Part shown: in pieces, positions 1 to 5,557 of the stretch | Layout: each line of letters begins with the position of its first letter | Position numbering within the stretch: position 1 is the first letter of the stretch | From: Acidobacteriota bacterium | GTDB taxonomy: Bacteria > Acidobacteriota > Terriglobia > Terriglobales > Acidobacteriaceae | DNA length: 5,780 nt | Reading direction: 5' to 3' | NCBI GenBank assembly: GCA_021809235.1 | Contig: JAKBAG010000187.1 | Span: 1-5,780, forward strand | Position numbers and translations under genes: made by a program | Notes under the pieces: generated by a model | Database searches by the model: none | What the model saw: the letters and a program-made list of their open reading frames with translations, nothing else | Told to the model about the DNA's origin: nothing

Positions 1-59
1 CGCTCTGAAGAGGTGCGGTGATCGGGCGCGGGTATCCGACTCTCGTGCCCCAGACTTGT

Positions 60-341
60 TTACCAGGCCCCTTCAATCCGAAAGGGCTCAAGTGAGGCGG
101 CTTCGTTGGCGGCCAGCGGATGTTCGATGACCTGATCGACTCGGCTGCCGCGGGGACCACGGTCAAGGGAACGGCGGAGATCGGCGAGATCCTCTTCCGC
201 ACCGGCGGCAACCACTTCCACGGCGCCATCCTCGGTGTTGCGAACCCAGCCCCGGAGGGCAAGCTCGCTTGCTTCCCGATGGACGAACCAGCGGAAGCCG
301 ACGCCTTGAACGCGGCCAAGAATAAGGAAATGACGGACCAT
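60..341 (-). CDS. acyP: Acylphosphatase
   Basis: A 93-residue cytosolic enzyme predicted to hydrolyse the carboxyl-phosphate bond of acylphosphates such as acetyl phosphate or 1,3-bisphosphoglycerate. The family signature is clear: GRVQGVGFR at residues 9-17 forms the phosphate-binding loop, with Arg17 as the catalytic arginine, and GWVRN at 31-35 supplies the catalytic Asn35. The length matches the usual 90-100 residues and the protein is a single domain without signal peptide or membrane segment. The ATG is preceded by GGGGAG (352-357) at a 10-base spacing, and the signature loop begins 8 residues in, so this start is well fixed; the stop is TAA. It lies downstream of efp on the same strand, but the efp terminator at 432-467 separates them, so it is probably transcribed on its own. 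Family assignment is firm; the physiological substrate is unknown, as for most bacterial members. Confidence 0.95.
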   Translation of the reverse strand: MVRHFLILGRVQGVGFRWFVHREASELALRGWVRNTEDGAVEVVAAGAEEDLADLRRSLDRGPRGSRVDQVIEHPLAANEAASLEPFRIEGAW

Positions 342-362
342 TGGAAAGACTCTCCCCTGTCT

Positions 363-368
363 ATTTTA
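363..368 (-). promoter_or_regulatory. Possible -10 element for acyP
   Basis: TAAAAT lies between the efp terminator and acyP and resembles a sigma-70 -10 box. No good -35 hexamer is visible 16-18 bases upstream (TCGCCC at 17). A start about 7 bases downstream would leave a leader of only about 15 bases with the GGGGAG ribosome site at its very 5' end. This is a weak call, supported mainly by the need for a promoter after the upstream terminator. Confidence 0.3.
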
Positions 369-431
369 GGCCCCGGCGAGGATTTGGGCGAGGCAGGCTG
401 CATCGTGATGCCGGGAAAGCGAGGAGAATGG

Positions 432-467
432 AAAAGGCCCGTTGCTGCTCAGGCAGGAACGGGCCTT
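432..467 (-). terminator. Rho-independent terminator of efp
   Basis: Positions 434-443 (AAGGCCCGTT) and 458-467 (AACGGGCCTT) form a perfect 10-bp stem. A further 4-bp inner stem (445-448 with 453-456) closes a TCAG-type tetraloop. Read on the minus strand the stem runs into TTTT (432-435). It begins 39 bases after the efp stop codon, where a terminator is expected, and it isolates efp from acyP. Confidence 0.85.
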
Positions 468-505
468 GGTTACGGCTCTTGCGGGTGCGTTTCAGAACGC
501 ACAGC

Positions 506-1066
506 TCAGGCGCGGCTGAGGTAGGTGCCTTCGCTCGTGTCGACGCGAATCTTTTCGCCTTCGTTGATGAAGGGTGGAACCTGGACGACGAGGCCGGTCT
601 CTGTGCGGGCCGGTTTGGTCACGCTGGAGGCGGTTGCGGACTTGATGCCCGGCTCGGTTTCGACCACGGTGAGCTCGACCGTCTGGGGCAGATCAATGCC
701 GACGGCGACGCCATCGAAGTAGCTGACCTTGATCTGGAGGTTAGGCGTGAGGTACTCGACGGAGTCACCGAGGGTGCTCTGCTTGAGAACGGTCTGCTCG
801 TAATTCTCAGGGTTCATGAAGTAGTAGTCGTCGCCGTCGTTGTAGAGGAACTCCATCGAGACCTCATCGACGATGACGCGCTCAATGGCATCGCCGGAGC
901 GGAAGCGGTGCTCAAACATGGCTCCGGAGCGGAGGTTGCGCAGCTTGGCCTGAATAAAGGCGCGCAGGTTGCCGGGGGTGCGGTGCTCGACGGAGAAAAC
1001 CAGGTGGAGCTGATCGTTGTGCTTGATGATCATGCCGGGGCGCATCTGAGTGGCGGGAATCGCCAT
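506..1066 (-). CDS. efp: Elongation factor P with an unusual loop tip
   Basis: This 186-residue protein is translation elongation factor P, which binds between the ribosomal P and E sites and relieves stalling at consecutive prolines. The sequence shows the N-terminal KOW-like domain (about 1-65, with KLRNLRSG at 41-48 after the loop), the central OB domain (YNDGDDYYFMN) and the C-terminal OB domain ending in GLVVQVPPFINEGEKIRVDT, the classical EF-P signature. Length matches the usual 185-190. The start chosen is MAIPATQMRPG: AAGGAG (1076-1081) sits 9 bases upstream. The frame stays open for 51 more codons upstream, but that stretch has no EF-P similarity and overlaps the -10 box and leader. 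The loop tip reads TPGNLRAF (30-37): where E. coli EF-P has the modified Lys34 in PGKGQ, this protein has Asn33, with Arg35 two positions later. No modification enzyme gene is in the window. It appears monocistronic between two terminators. Confidence 0.96.
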   Translation of the reverse strand: MAIPATQMRPGMIIKHNDQLHLVFSVEHRTPGNLRAFIQAKLRNLRSGAMFEHRFRSGDAIERVIVDEVSMEFLYNDGDDYYFMNPENYEQTVLKQSTLGDSVEYLTPNLQIKVSYFDGVAVGIDLPQTVELTVVETEPGIKSATASSVTKPARTETGLVVQVPPFINEGEKIRVDTSEGTYLSRA

Positions 1067-1088
1067 AAGGGAAAACTCCTTGCTTGAG

Positions 1089-1103
1089 AGCCCGAAGCGG
1101 GCT
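1089..1103 (-). other. Small hairpin in the efp leader
   Basis: AGCCCG (1089-1094) and CGGGCT (1098-1103) form a 6-bp GC-rich stem with a 3-base loop. It ends 7 bases upstream of the AAGGAG ribosome site (1076-1081) in the efp 5' leader. It has no T-run, so it is not a terminator. It could stabilise the message or affect ribosome access, but it may also be chance in GC-rich DNA. Confidence 0.35.
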
Positions 1104-1169
1104 GAGGTCGGGGATGGTGGAAACCGGAGTGCCGAAAATGCGGCAGAACTGCGGGCCGTACCCATCTTG

Positions 1170-1175
1170 ATTGTA
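1170..1175 (-). promoter_or_regulatory. Probable -10 element of efp promoter
   Basis: TACAAT (minus strand) matches five of six bases of TATAAT and lies between the GH3 gene terminator (1205-1239) and efp. The best-spaced -35 candidate is CGGCTT at 17 bases, a poor match. A start near 1163 would give a leader of about 97 bases before the efp ATG. Confidence 0.5.
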
Positions 1176-1204
1176 CCTGAGCCTGCGTGCGGAAGCCGGA
1201 AGGC

Positions 1205-1239
1205 AAAAACGGCGCACATTCGCAGGGAATGTGCGCCGT
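1205..1239 (-). terminator. Rho-independent terminator of the GH3 gene
   Basis: A perfect 12-bp stem (1209-1220 with 1228-1239, core GGCGCACATT/AATGTGCGCC) with a 7-base loop. On the minus strand it is followed by a run of five T (1205-1209). It starts 15 bases past the GH3 stop codon. This is the strongest terminator of the window. Confidence 0.93.
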
Positions 1240-1254
1240 GTGGGCTGGATGCGG

Positions 1255-3462
1255 CTACTGAAGCTGCACGGACTGGTGAAGTGGCAGCGACTGCGAGGAG
1301 CCACCTGCCAGGAAGGTGTAACTGCCGGCGACGAGCCGGAAGTGGTTTGCAGCCTCGTCGAAGATGGACAGGTACATGGGATCGATGGAGAGGGTGACCT
1401 GTTTGCTTTCGCCGGGGTTCAGTGCGACCCGGCTCCAGCCGACGAGACGCTTGGGCGGCTCATTGGCGCTGGCCGGGAGCGCGGCGTAGACCTGTGCGAT
1501 CTCGACACCGGCGCGGCTGCCTGTGTTGGTCACGGTGAAGGTGACGGTGGGTTTGTCGCCCGGGGTGACCTTCAGGCCGGAGTAGCTATAAGTGGTGTAG
1601 GAGAGACCGAAGCCGAAGGGGAAGAGCACGGGTTTCTTCTCCGCGTCATACCACTTGTAGCCGACCTTGAGTCCCTCGTCGTAGTGGACGCTGAAGGTGG
1701 GGCTGGTGAGCACCTTGCGCTGCACCGGTGCGGCGGACTCGGAGTGAGGCGGCGGCAGGATCAGCTTGGGGTGGGGCAGGTCAGCGACGCTGCGAGGGAA
1801 GGTCATGGGCAGCTTCGCCGAGGGGTTGACGGCACCGAAGAGGACGCGAGCCAGAGCGGTGGCGCCGTCGGAGCCCGGATACCAGGCTTCGACGATGGCC
1901 GAGACCTGATCGACCCAGGGCATGGTGACAGCGGTTCCGTTTTCCAGAACAACAACCGTATGGGGATTGGCCTTGGCAACGGCTGCGACCAGATCATCCT
2001 GATGGTTGGGCAGGGTGAGGTCGGGCAGGTCCATGCCTTCGCTGGTCCACTGGTTCACAAAGACGATGGCAACGTCGGCGCTGGCGGCCAGCGAGGCAGC
2101 GGTGGCCGGATCGGAGCCGGAGTTGAAGCTGACCCTGGCCTGCGGAGCCATGGCCTGAATGGACTTCAGCGGCGAGGTGGGGAACCAGACGTGCTGTCCC
2201 CAGTGGGCCGGATGTTGTCCGGGAGGATCGACCTGCGCCGAACCGCCGCCGGAGAGCATGCCGTAGTCGGCGTGGTCTCCGATGATGGCGATCGAGTGCA
2301 GGCTGGAGGCGCTGAGCGGGAGCTGCTGATGCTGGTTGCGCAGCAGAACGATGCTCTGCTCCTCGATGTGGCGGGCGATGGCCAGGTCGCCGAAGACATC
2401 GACGACGCTCTTATGGATGGGATGATCGACCAGACCAGCGGCAAACTCAGCGCGGAGGATGCGGTGGACGTGCTCGTCGAGCTGTGCCATCGGGATTTTG
2501 CCGCTCTGCACGGCCTGCTTGAAGGCGTCGCCGAAGAAAACCTCACCTGGCTCTTCATTGTCGAGACCGGCAGCTGATGCCTTCTCGGTTGAGTGGGTGC
2601 CACCCCAGTCAGAGAGGACAAATCCCTTGAATCCCCACTGGTCGCGGAGGACGTCGGTGAGGGTGTATTTGTTTTCGCATGCAAAGTCGCCGTTGATGCC
2701 GTTATAGCTGCACATCACGGCCTGGGGATTGCCGATTTCAATACCGATATGGAAGGCAAGCAGGTCTGTCTCCTGCATGGCGCGCTTGCTGATGATGGCA
2801 TCGACCTCGTTGCGGCCGTCTTCCTGATCGTTGACGGCGTAGTGCTTGATGTCGCCGATGACGTGCTGGGCCTGTTCGCAGCGGATGCGGTTGCCGACGA
2901 GGGTACCGGCCAGGATCGGGTCCTCACCCTGGTACTCGAAGGTGCGCCCATTACGCGGCTCGCGGGTCAGGTTCACGCCGCCACCGAGGGTCATGTTGTA
3001 GCCCTGGGCGCGGAGTTCGCGACCGATGAGCGCGCCGTACTGGCAGGCGGCATCCGTGTCCCAGCTGGCGGCTGCTCCCACGTTGGAGGGCAGAGCGGTG
3101 GAGTAGCGGCCGTTCGCGGCGCTGGAGCGGACACCGTAGGCGGCATCGCTCATCTGAATGATGGGAATGCCCAGCCGCTCGACGCCCAGCGTGAAGCCGG
3201 CACCGCCGTTGCCCAGGTAGGCATTCGGCTTGGGCTTGCCCCAGCCGGGCATCCCTTCGCCGTGGATCATGTCAATCTTTTCGTCCAGCGTCATCTGCTT
3301 CAGGACGAGATCGGCGCGCTCGTCGGGCGAGAGCGACTGGTTCATCCAGGCGGCGTGTTTCCAGGCCGGTTCCGGCTGGCGGGGCCACTGCGCCTGAACG
3401 GCCAGGGTGCCGGCCAGCAGTGCGGCTGCGCCGAGTAACTGCATTGCGTGCATCTTCTTCAT
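1255..3462 (-). CDS. Secreted GH3 family beta-glucosidase-type glycoside hydrolase
   Basis: A 735-residue glycoside hydrolase family 3 enzyme, predicted to release terminal beta-linked sugars (glucose or xylose) from oligosaccharides outside the cytoplasm. Start: MKKMHAM, with GAGAGG (3472-3477) 9 bases upstream. Residues 1-24 form a signal peptide (Lys2 and Lys3, hydrophobic stretch 9-22, cleavage likely after VQA). The GH3 N-terminal barrel covers about 55-345: SDAAYGVR (105-112), EPRNGRTFEYQGEDP (168-182), KHYAVND (206-212) and GFVLSDW (280-286), in which Asp285 is the catalytic nucleophile. The second domain (about 370-610) holds GGGSAQV (405-411) and SEGMD (474-478), where Glu475 is the likely acid/base. 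A fibronectin-III-like domain occupies about 640-725. The usual DGP in the substrate loop is replaced by D106-Ala-Ala, keeping the Asp. It seems monocistronic, with its own leader and terminator. Exact substrate cannot be read from sequence; beta-xylosidase is an alternative. An in-frame extension to 3597 would bury the signal peptide and is not favoured. Confidence 0.94.
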   Translation of the reverse strand: MKKMHAMQLLGAAALLAGTLAVQAQWPRQPEPAWKHAAWMNQSLSPDERADLVLKQMTLDEKIDMIHGEGMPGWGKPKPNAYLGNGGAGFTLGVERLGIPIIQMSDAAYGVRSSAANGRYSTALPSNVGAAASWDTDAACQYGALIGRELRAQGYNMTLGGGVNLTREPRNGRTFEYQGEDPILAGTLVGNRIRCEQAQHVIGDIKHYAVNDQEDGRNEVDAIISKRAMQETDLLAFHIGIEIGNPQAVMCSYNGINGDFACENKYTLTDVLRDQWGFKGFVLSDWGGTHSTEKASAAGLDNEEPGEVFFGDAFKQAVQSGKIPMAQLDEHVHRILRAEFAAGLVDHPIHKSVVDVFGDLAIARHIEEQSIVLLRNQHQQLPLSASSLHSIAIIGDHADYGMLSGGGSAQVDPPGQHPAHWGQHVWFPTSPLKSIQAMAPQARVSFNSGSDPATAASLAASADVAIVFVNQWTSEGMDLPDLTLPNHQDDLVAAVAKANPHTVVVLENGTAVTMPWVDQVSAIVEAWYPGSDGATALARVLFGAVNPSAKLPMTFPRSVADLPHPKLILPPPHSESAAPVQRKVLTSPTFSVHYDEGLKVGYKWYDAEKKPVLFPFGFGLSYTTYSYSGLKVTPGDKPTVTFTVTNTGSRAGVEIAQVYAALPASANEPPKRLVGWSRVALNPGESKQVTLSIDPMYLSIFDEAANHFRLVAGSYTFLAGGSSQSLPLHQSVQLQ

Positions 3463-3540
3463 GGTGGAGAGCCTCTCGGGTGGGTAAGAACAACATCGCA
3501 GGCGCAGGGAAGGTGTGCGTGCGAAGCTACCGCGAAAGTG

Positions 3541-3564
3541 TACAAGAAAATCGTATGACTTGTA
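3541..3564. promoter_or_regulatory. Inverted repeat, possible operator for the GH3 gene
   Basis: TACAAG (3541-3546) and CTTGTA (3559-3564) form a perfect 6-base inverted repeat with a 12-base gap, overlapping the proposed -10 box. Half-sites centred 18 bases apart would fit a dimeric repressor, and sugar hydrolase genes are commonly regulated in this way. A single short repeat can arise by chance, so this is a candidate only. Confidence 0.3.
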
Positions 3565-3578
3565 ATCTGCAAGGGAAA
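3550..3578 (-). promoter_or_regulatory. Possible promoter of the GH3 gene
   Basis: On the minus strand TTTCCC (3573-3578) and TACGAT (3550-3555) are 17 bases apart. The -10 keeps the key TA...AT bases, while the -35 is weak. The implied start near 3543 gives a leader of about 80 bases before the GH3 ATG. It lies downstream of the terminator at 3669-3712, where a new promoter is needed. Confidence 0.35.
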
Positions 3579-3668
3579 TTTGTGGGGAAAATGGCAAGGG
3601 CCGCAGGCTGTGACTGGCTGGTGTGCGTGGCCGGGGTCAGGATGGGTTGGCGCGGAACAACATCGCTC

Positions 3669-3712
3669 AAAAGCAGCCACGGCCCGGAGCAGATGCTCGG
3701 CGGGCCGTGGCT
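3669..3712 (-). terminator. Strong terminator ending an orphan small transcript
   Basis: AGCCACGGCCC (3675-3685) pairs perfectly over 11 bp with GGGCCGTGGCT (3702-3712). An inner GAGC/GCTC stem (3687-3690 with 3695-3698) closes a tetraloop. On the minus strand it runs into TTTT (3669-3672). It is more than 340 bases downstream of the hldE stop, and hldE already has its own terminator at 3992-4022, so this one implies a separate transcript starting between 3713 and 3991. Confidence 0.85.
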
Positions 3713-3817
3713 GGGTGAACTGTGGAAATTGGCTAAGGACTGGGCTGTCGCGCTGCCGCGAAAGCCGGAGAAGTGGCCAGAGGTGGCCAGTTAACCGCTG
3801 AAGCCGGGCACGACGCC

Positions 3818-3889
3818 CTATGCAGCCGCAGTCACCTCACGTTGTGAAACGCAACAACTCGAACAATCAGAATTCATAGGCTGGATCAT
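3818..3889 (-). CDS. Candidate 23-residue Cys-rich small peptide, unknown function
   Basis: A short frame starting MIQPMNSDCSSCC and ending VTAAA before a TAG stop. It has three Cys within five residues (CSSCC), a polar middle and no membrane segment. The ribosome site AAAGGAGG (3890-3897) is unusually strong. It abuts the first ATG directly (zero spacing, too close), but lies 12 bases from the second ATG at 3877, so the more plausible product is the 19-residue form starting MNSDCSSCC. The frame begins within about 30 bases of the predicted transcript start and is the only frame of note in the orphan transcript. I recognise no family. The Cys cluster could bind a metal or be modified; the Ala-Ala-Ala end is compatible with a short-lived protein. 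The frame may also be untranslated, with the AAAGGAGG acting only by pairing to 16S rRNA. Confidence 0.4.
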   Translation of the reverse strand: MIQPMNSDCSSCCVSQREVTAAA

Positions 3890-3897
3890 CCTCCTTT
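3879..3897 (-). promoter_or_regulatory. Extended 16S-complementary segment containing a ribosome site
   Basis: Read on the minus strand this is AAAGGAGGATGATCCAGCC. The exact complement of the conserved bacterial 16S rRNA 3' end (GGCTGGATCACCTCCTTT) is AAAGGAGGTGATCCAGCC, so 18 of 19 bases match, with one extra A (position 3889). A normal ribosome site pairs over 5-8 bases; this could pair with the entire 16S tail including the part beyond the anti-Shine-Dalgarno. The flanks on either side do not continue the 16S sequence. Confidence 0.75.
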
Positions 3898-3910
3898 CCC
3901 GTGTAGCTCG

Positions 3911-3940
3911 AAGGTAGCGCCGGGGACGGAGGCGCGTCAA
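3911..3940 (-). promoter_or_regulatory. Promoter of the orphan small transcript
   Basis: On the minus strand TTGACG (3935-3940) is a five-of-six match to the sigma-70 -35 box and TACCTT (3911-3916) a partial -10, 18 bases apart. A T-rich GTTTTTC lies just upstream of the -35. A transcript starting near 3903-3905 would reach the AAAGGAGG segment after about 7 bases, so the 16S-complementary stretch would be practically at the 5' end. Confidence 0.6.
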
Positions 3941-3991
3941 GAAAAACGGAGCGGTTTGGGGAGGGTTTTGCGGATAGGATTCGACAGGATG

Positions 3992-4022
3992 AAAACAGCT
4001 GCCGCATCCGCATGCGGCAACT
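3992..4022 (-). terminator. Terminator of the gmhA-hldE operon
   Basis: TGCCGCAT (4000-4007) pairs with ATGCGGCA (4012-4019) around a 4-base loop. After one mismatch, AG (3997-3998) pairs with CT (4021-4022). On the minus strand the hairpin is followed by TTTT (3992-3995). It begins 35 bases after the hldE stop codon. The T-run is short, so termination may be incomplete. Confidence 0.7.
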
Positions 4023-4057
4023 CTCAGGGATTGGCTTGGGTCGGGACTGGCCTATGA

Positions 4058-5557
4058 CTACGCCGGCTCTGTCTTGCCTGCCCCGCGTGCAATCAGGCGC
4101 GTGGTCGAGTGGCCCTCCACTGTGGGCACAATGCGGACCTGACCACCCCAGGAGGCCATCTCCGCAGCGCCGACAACGGTCTCCGCGCTGTAGTCGCCGC
4201 CCTTGACCAGGATGTCGGGACGGACAGTGACGATGAGCTCCAGCGGTGTGGGTTCATCGAAGACAACAACCGCATCCACGCAGCCCAGGGCGGACAGCAC
4301 GCGGGCGCGTTCCTTCTCGCCGACGATGGGCCGCGTGGGCCCCTTGAGTTGCTGGACTGATTGGTCGCTGTTGATGGCGACGATGAGGCGGTCGGCAGTC
4401 TGGCGGGACTGCTCAAGGACGGTGATGTGGCCGACATGAAGCAGGTCAAAACAGCCATTGGTGAAGGCGACGCGCTCCCCGTTGGCTCGCCACGCGGCCA
4501 CGCGATGCTGCAGTTCGCTGCGGGAGACGACCTTCTCCGCGGCCTGGAGCTGGATGGCAGGCTGAATGGCTCCCAGCAGTTCGTGGTGCTCGATCGGCAC
4601 GGTGCCGACTTTCCCGACAACGATGCCGGCAGCGAGATTGGCGAGCTGGATGGCGGTGAACGGGGCCAGGCCGCTGGTGAGCCCGAGCGCAAGGACGGCC
4701 AGCGCCGTGTCTCCGGCGCCGGAGACGTCAAAGACCTGACGGGCCTTGGCGGGATCAATGCGGATGCCCTCCCGGCCGACGAGTGCGATGCCTTTTTCGC
4801 TGAGGGTGGCGGTCAGGAAGTCAAGCTCCAGTTCCGCGACCATCTGCTGGGCTGCGCTGAGCGTCGACTCCAGCGTGGCTGTGGCCTCGGGGTTGCTCAG
4901 GCGGATGGCGGCGTGCAGCTCGCTCAGGTTGGGGCAAAGTGTGGTGGCACCACGATAGCGGGAAAGATCGGCGCTTTTCGGGTCAATCAGCACGGGCAAC
5001 CCGCGACGGCGTGCTGCCTGAATAAGCGGTTGGCAGCTTTGCAATGTCAGCACGCCTTTGGCGTAATCGGAGAGGATGAGGCCGTGGCAGAGCGAAGCAC
5101 TGCTGAAGTGCTGCTCGACGGCGGCAAGAAGCTGGGCCGTATGCGCCGGCGGACGCGGCGTCAGCCGTTCGCTGTCCAGGCGGAGCATCTGCTGGCTGCC
5201 GCCCAGGATGCGCAACTTCGTGATGGTGGGATAGTCCGGATCGGCAAGAAAGATGCAGGCAATGCCCTCGCGCTCCAGCAGGGCACGCAGGGCATCCTCA
5301 TTGGCGTCGCCGCCGGTGAAGCCGACCAGCGTGACGTGGGCACCAAGCCGGGCCAGGTTCATGGCCACATTCGCGGCCCCGCCAGGCTGCTCGCTTTGGT
5401 GGATGGCGCGAACGACCGGCACCGGTGCTTCGGGCGAGATGCGGGCGACCTCGCCGCGAATGTAACGGTCGAGCATGAGATCGCCGACGACGAGGATGTG
5501 CAATTCCGGCCAGCCATGTTCGATGCGTTCGAGGACGGCGTGAATCTGGTCGATCAT
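4058..5557 (-). CDS. hldE: Bifunctional heptose 7-phosphate kinase / heptose 1-phosphate adenylyltransferase
   Basis: A 499-residue cytosolic enzyme carrying out two steps of ADP-heptose synthesis for the LPS inner core: C1 phosphorylation of D-glycero-D-manno-heptose 7-phosphate and, after GmhB removes the 7-phosphate, adenylyl transfer. The N-terminal PfkB-type kinase spans about 1-325, with VVGDLMLDRYIRG (23-35), SPEAPVPVV (41-49), PGGAANVAMNLA (58-69) and the anion-hole motif DVSGAGDT (277-284), Asp283 being the catalytic base. The C-terminal nucleotidyltransferase spans about 345-499, with FTNGCFDLLHVGH (365-377; His374 and His377 form HxGH), KGGDY (452-456) and HSTT (483-486). E. coli HldE has 477 residues, so this is a full two-domain fusion. 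GGAG (5565-5568) lies 7 bases before the ATG, which overlaps the gmhA stop as ATGA, implying translational coupling. No missing key residue was seen. Confidence 0.97.
   Translation of the reverse strand: MIDQIHAVLERIEHGWPELHILVVGDLMLDRYIRGEVARISPEAPVPVVRAIHQSEQPGGAANVAMNLARLGAHVTLVGFTGGDANEDALRALLEREGIACIFLADPDYPTITKLRILGGSQQMLRLDSERLTPRPPAHTAQLLAAVEQHFSSASLCHGLILSDYAKGVLTLQSCQPLIQAARRRGLPVLIDPKSADLSRYRGATTLCPNLSELHAAIRLSNPEATATLESTLSAAQQMVAELELDFLTATLSEKGIALVGREGIRIDPAKARQVFDVSGAGDTALAVLALGLTSGLAPFTAIQLANLAAGIVVGKVGTVPIEHHELLGAIQPAIQLQAAEKVVSRSELQHRVAAWRANGERVAFTNGCFDLLHVGHITVLEQSRQTADRLIVAINSDQSVQQLKGPTRPIVGEKERARVLSALGCVDAVVVFDEPTPLELIVTVRPDILVKGGDYSAETVVGAAEMASWGGQVRIVPTVEGHSTTRLIARGAGKTEPA

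Larger units (their letters stand above)
3669..3905 (-). ncRNA. Candidate small structured transcript (possible sRNA or dual-function RNA)
   Basis: This roughly 235-base stretch has a promoter at its upstream end (3911-3940) and a terminator at its downstream end, and it lies between two longer genes with their own signals. Within it, on the minus strand, are a 16S-complementary segment (3879-3897), a 23-codon frame (3818-3889) and, beyond that frame, about 105 bases without a usable reading frame. That tail can form several small hairpins: 3806-3809 with 3815-3818, 3774-3779 with 3784-3789 (TGGCCA repeated), 3748-3752 with 3757-3761 (TCGCG/CGCGA), then the terminator. I do not recognise it as 6S RNA, SRP RNA, tmRNA or RNase P RNA: none of their core motifs is present. 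Short GC hairpins are common by chance, so the case rests on the promoter plus terminator. It may be simply a small-peptide mRNA with a long 3' tail. Confidence 0.5.

Noticed and set aside
1..59. Possible further gene at the left edge
   Set aside because: No start codon with a ribosome site or recognisable motif in either strand; too short to judge.
1067..1219. 51-codon N-terminal extension of EF-P
   Set aside because: No EF-P has this extension; it would cover the -10 box and the AAGGAG site that fits the internal ATG at 1066.
1171..2577. Long plus-strand open frame (468 codons) antisense to the GH3 gene
   Set aside because: It mirrors the GH3 gene in GC-rich DNA, its translation is low-complexity Gly/Val/Asp-rich with no recognisable motif, and the minus-strand frame has unmistakable GH3 motifs.
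3463..3597. 45-codon N-terminal extension of the GH3 protein
   Set aside because: It would bury a good signal peptide, and the ATG at 3462 has its own ribosome site.
3774..3789. TGGCCA tandem pair as a repeat or CRISPR-like element
   Set aside because: Only two copies of a palindromic hexamer; better explained as one small hairpin in the orphan transcript.
3420..3801. Overlapping plus-strand frames of 124 and 73 codons in the intergenic region
   Set aside because: Trp/Arg/Gly-rich translations without motifs that run through a terminator hairpin and over the GH3 start; no supporting ribosome site.
3879..3897. Plus-strand remnant of a 16S rRNA gene 3' end
   Set aside because: The match stops sharply at both ends: the preceding bases show none of the conserved helix 44/45 sequence and no 16S-23S spacer or tRNA follows. 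Position just after a promoter on the minus strand favours a functional complement, although a tiny rRNA fragment cannot be fully excluded.
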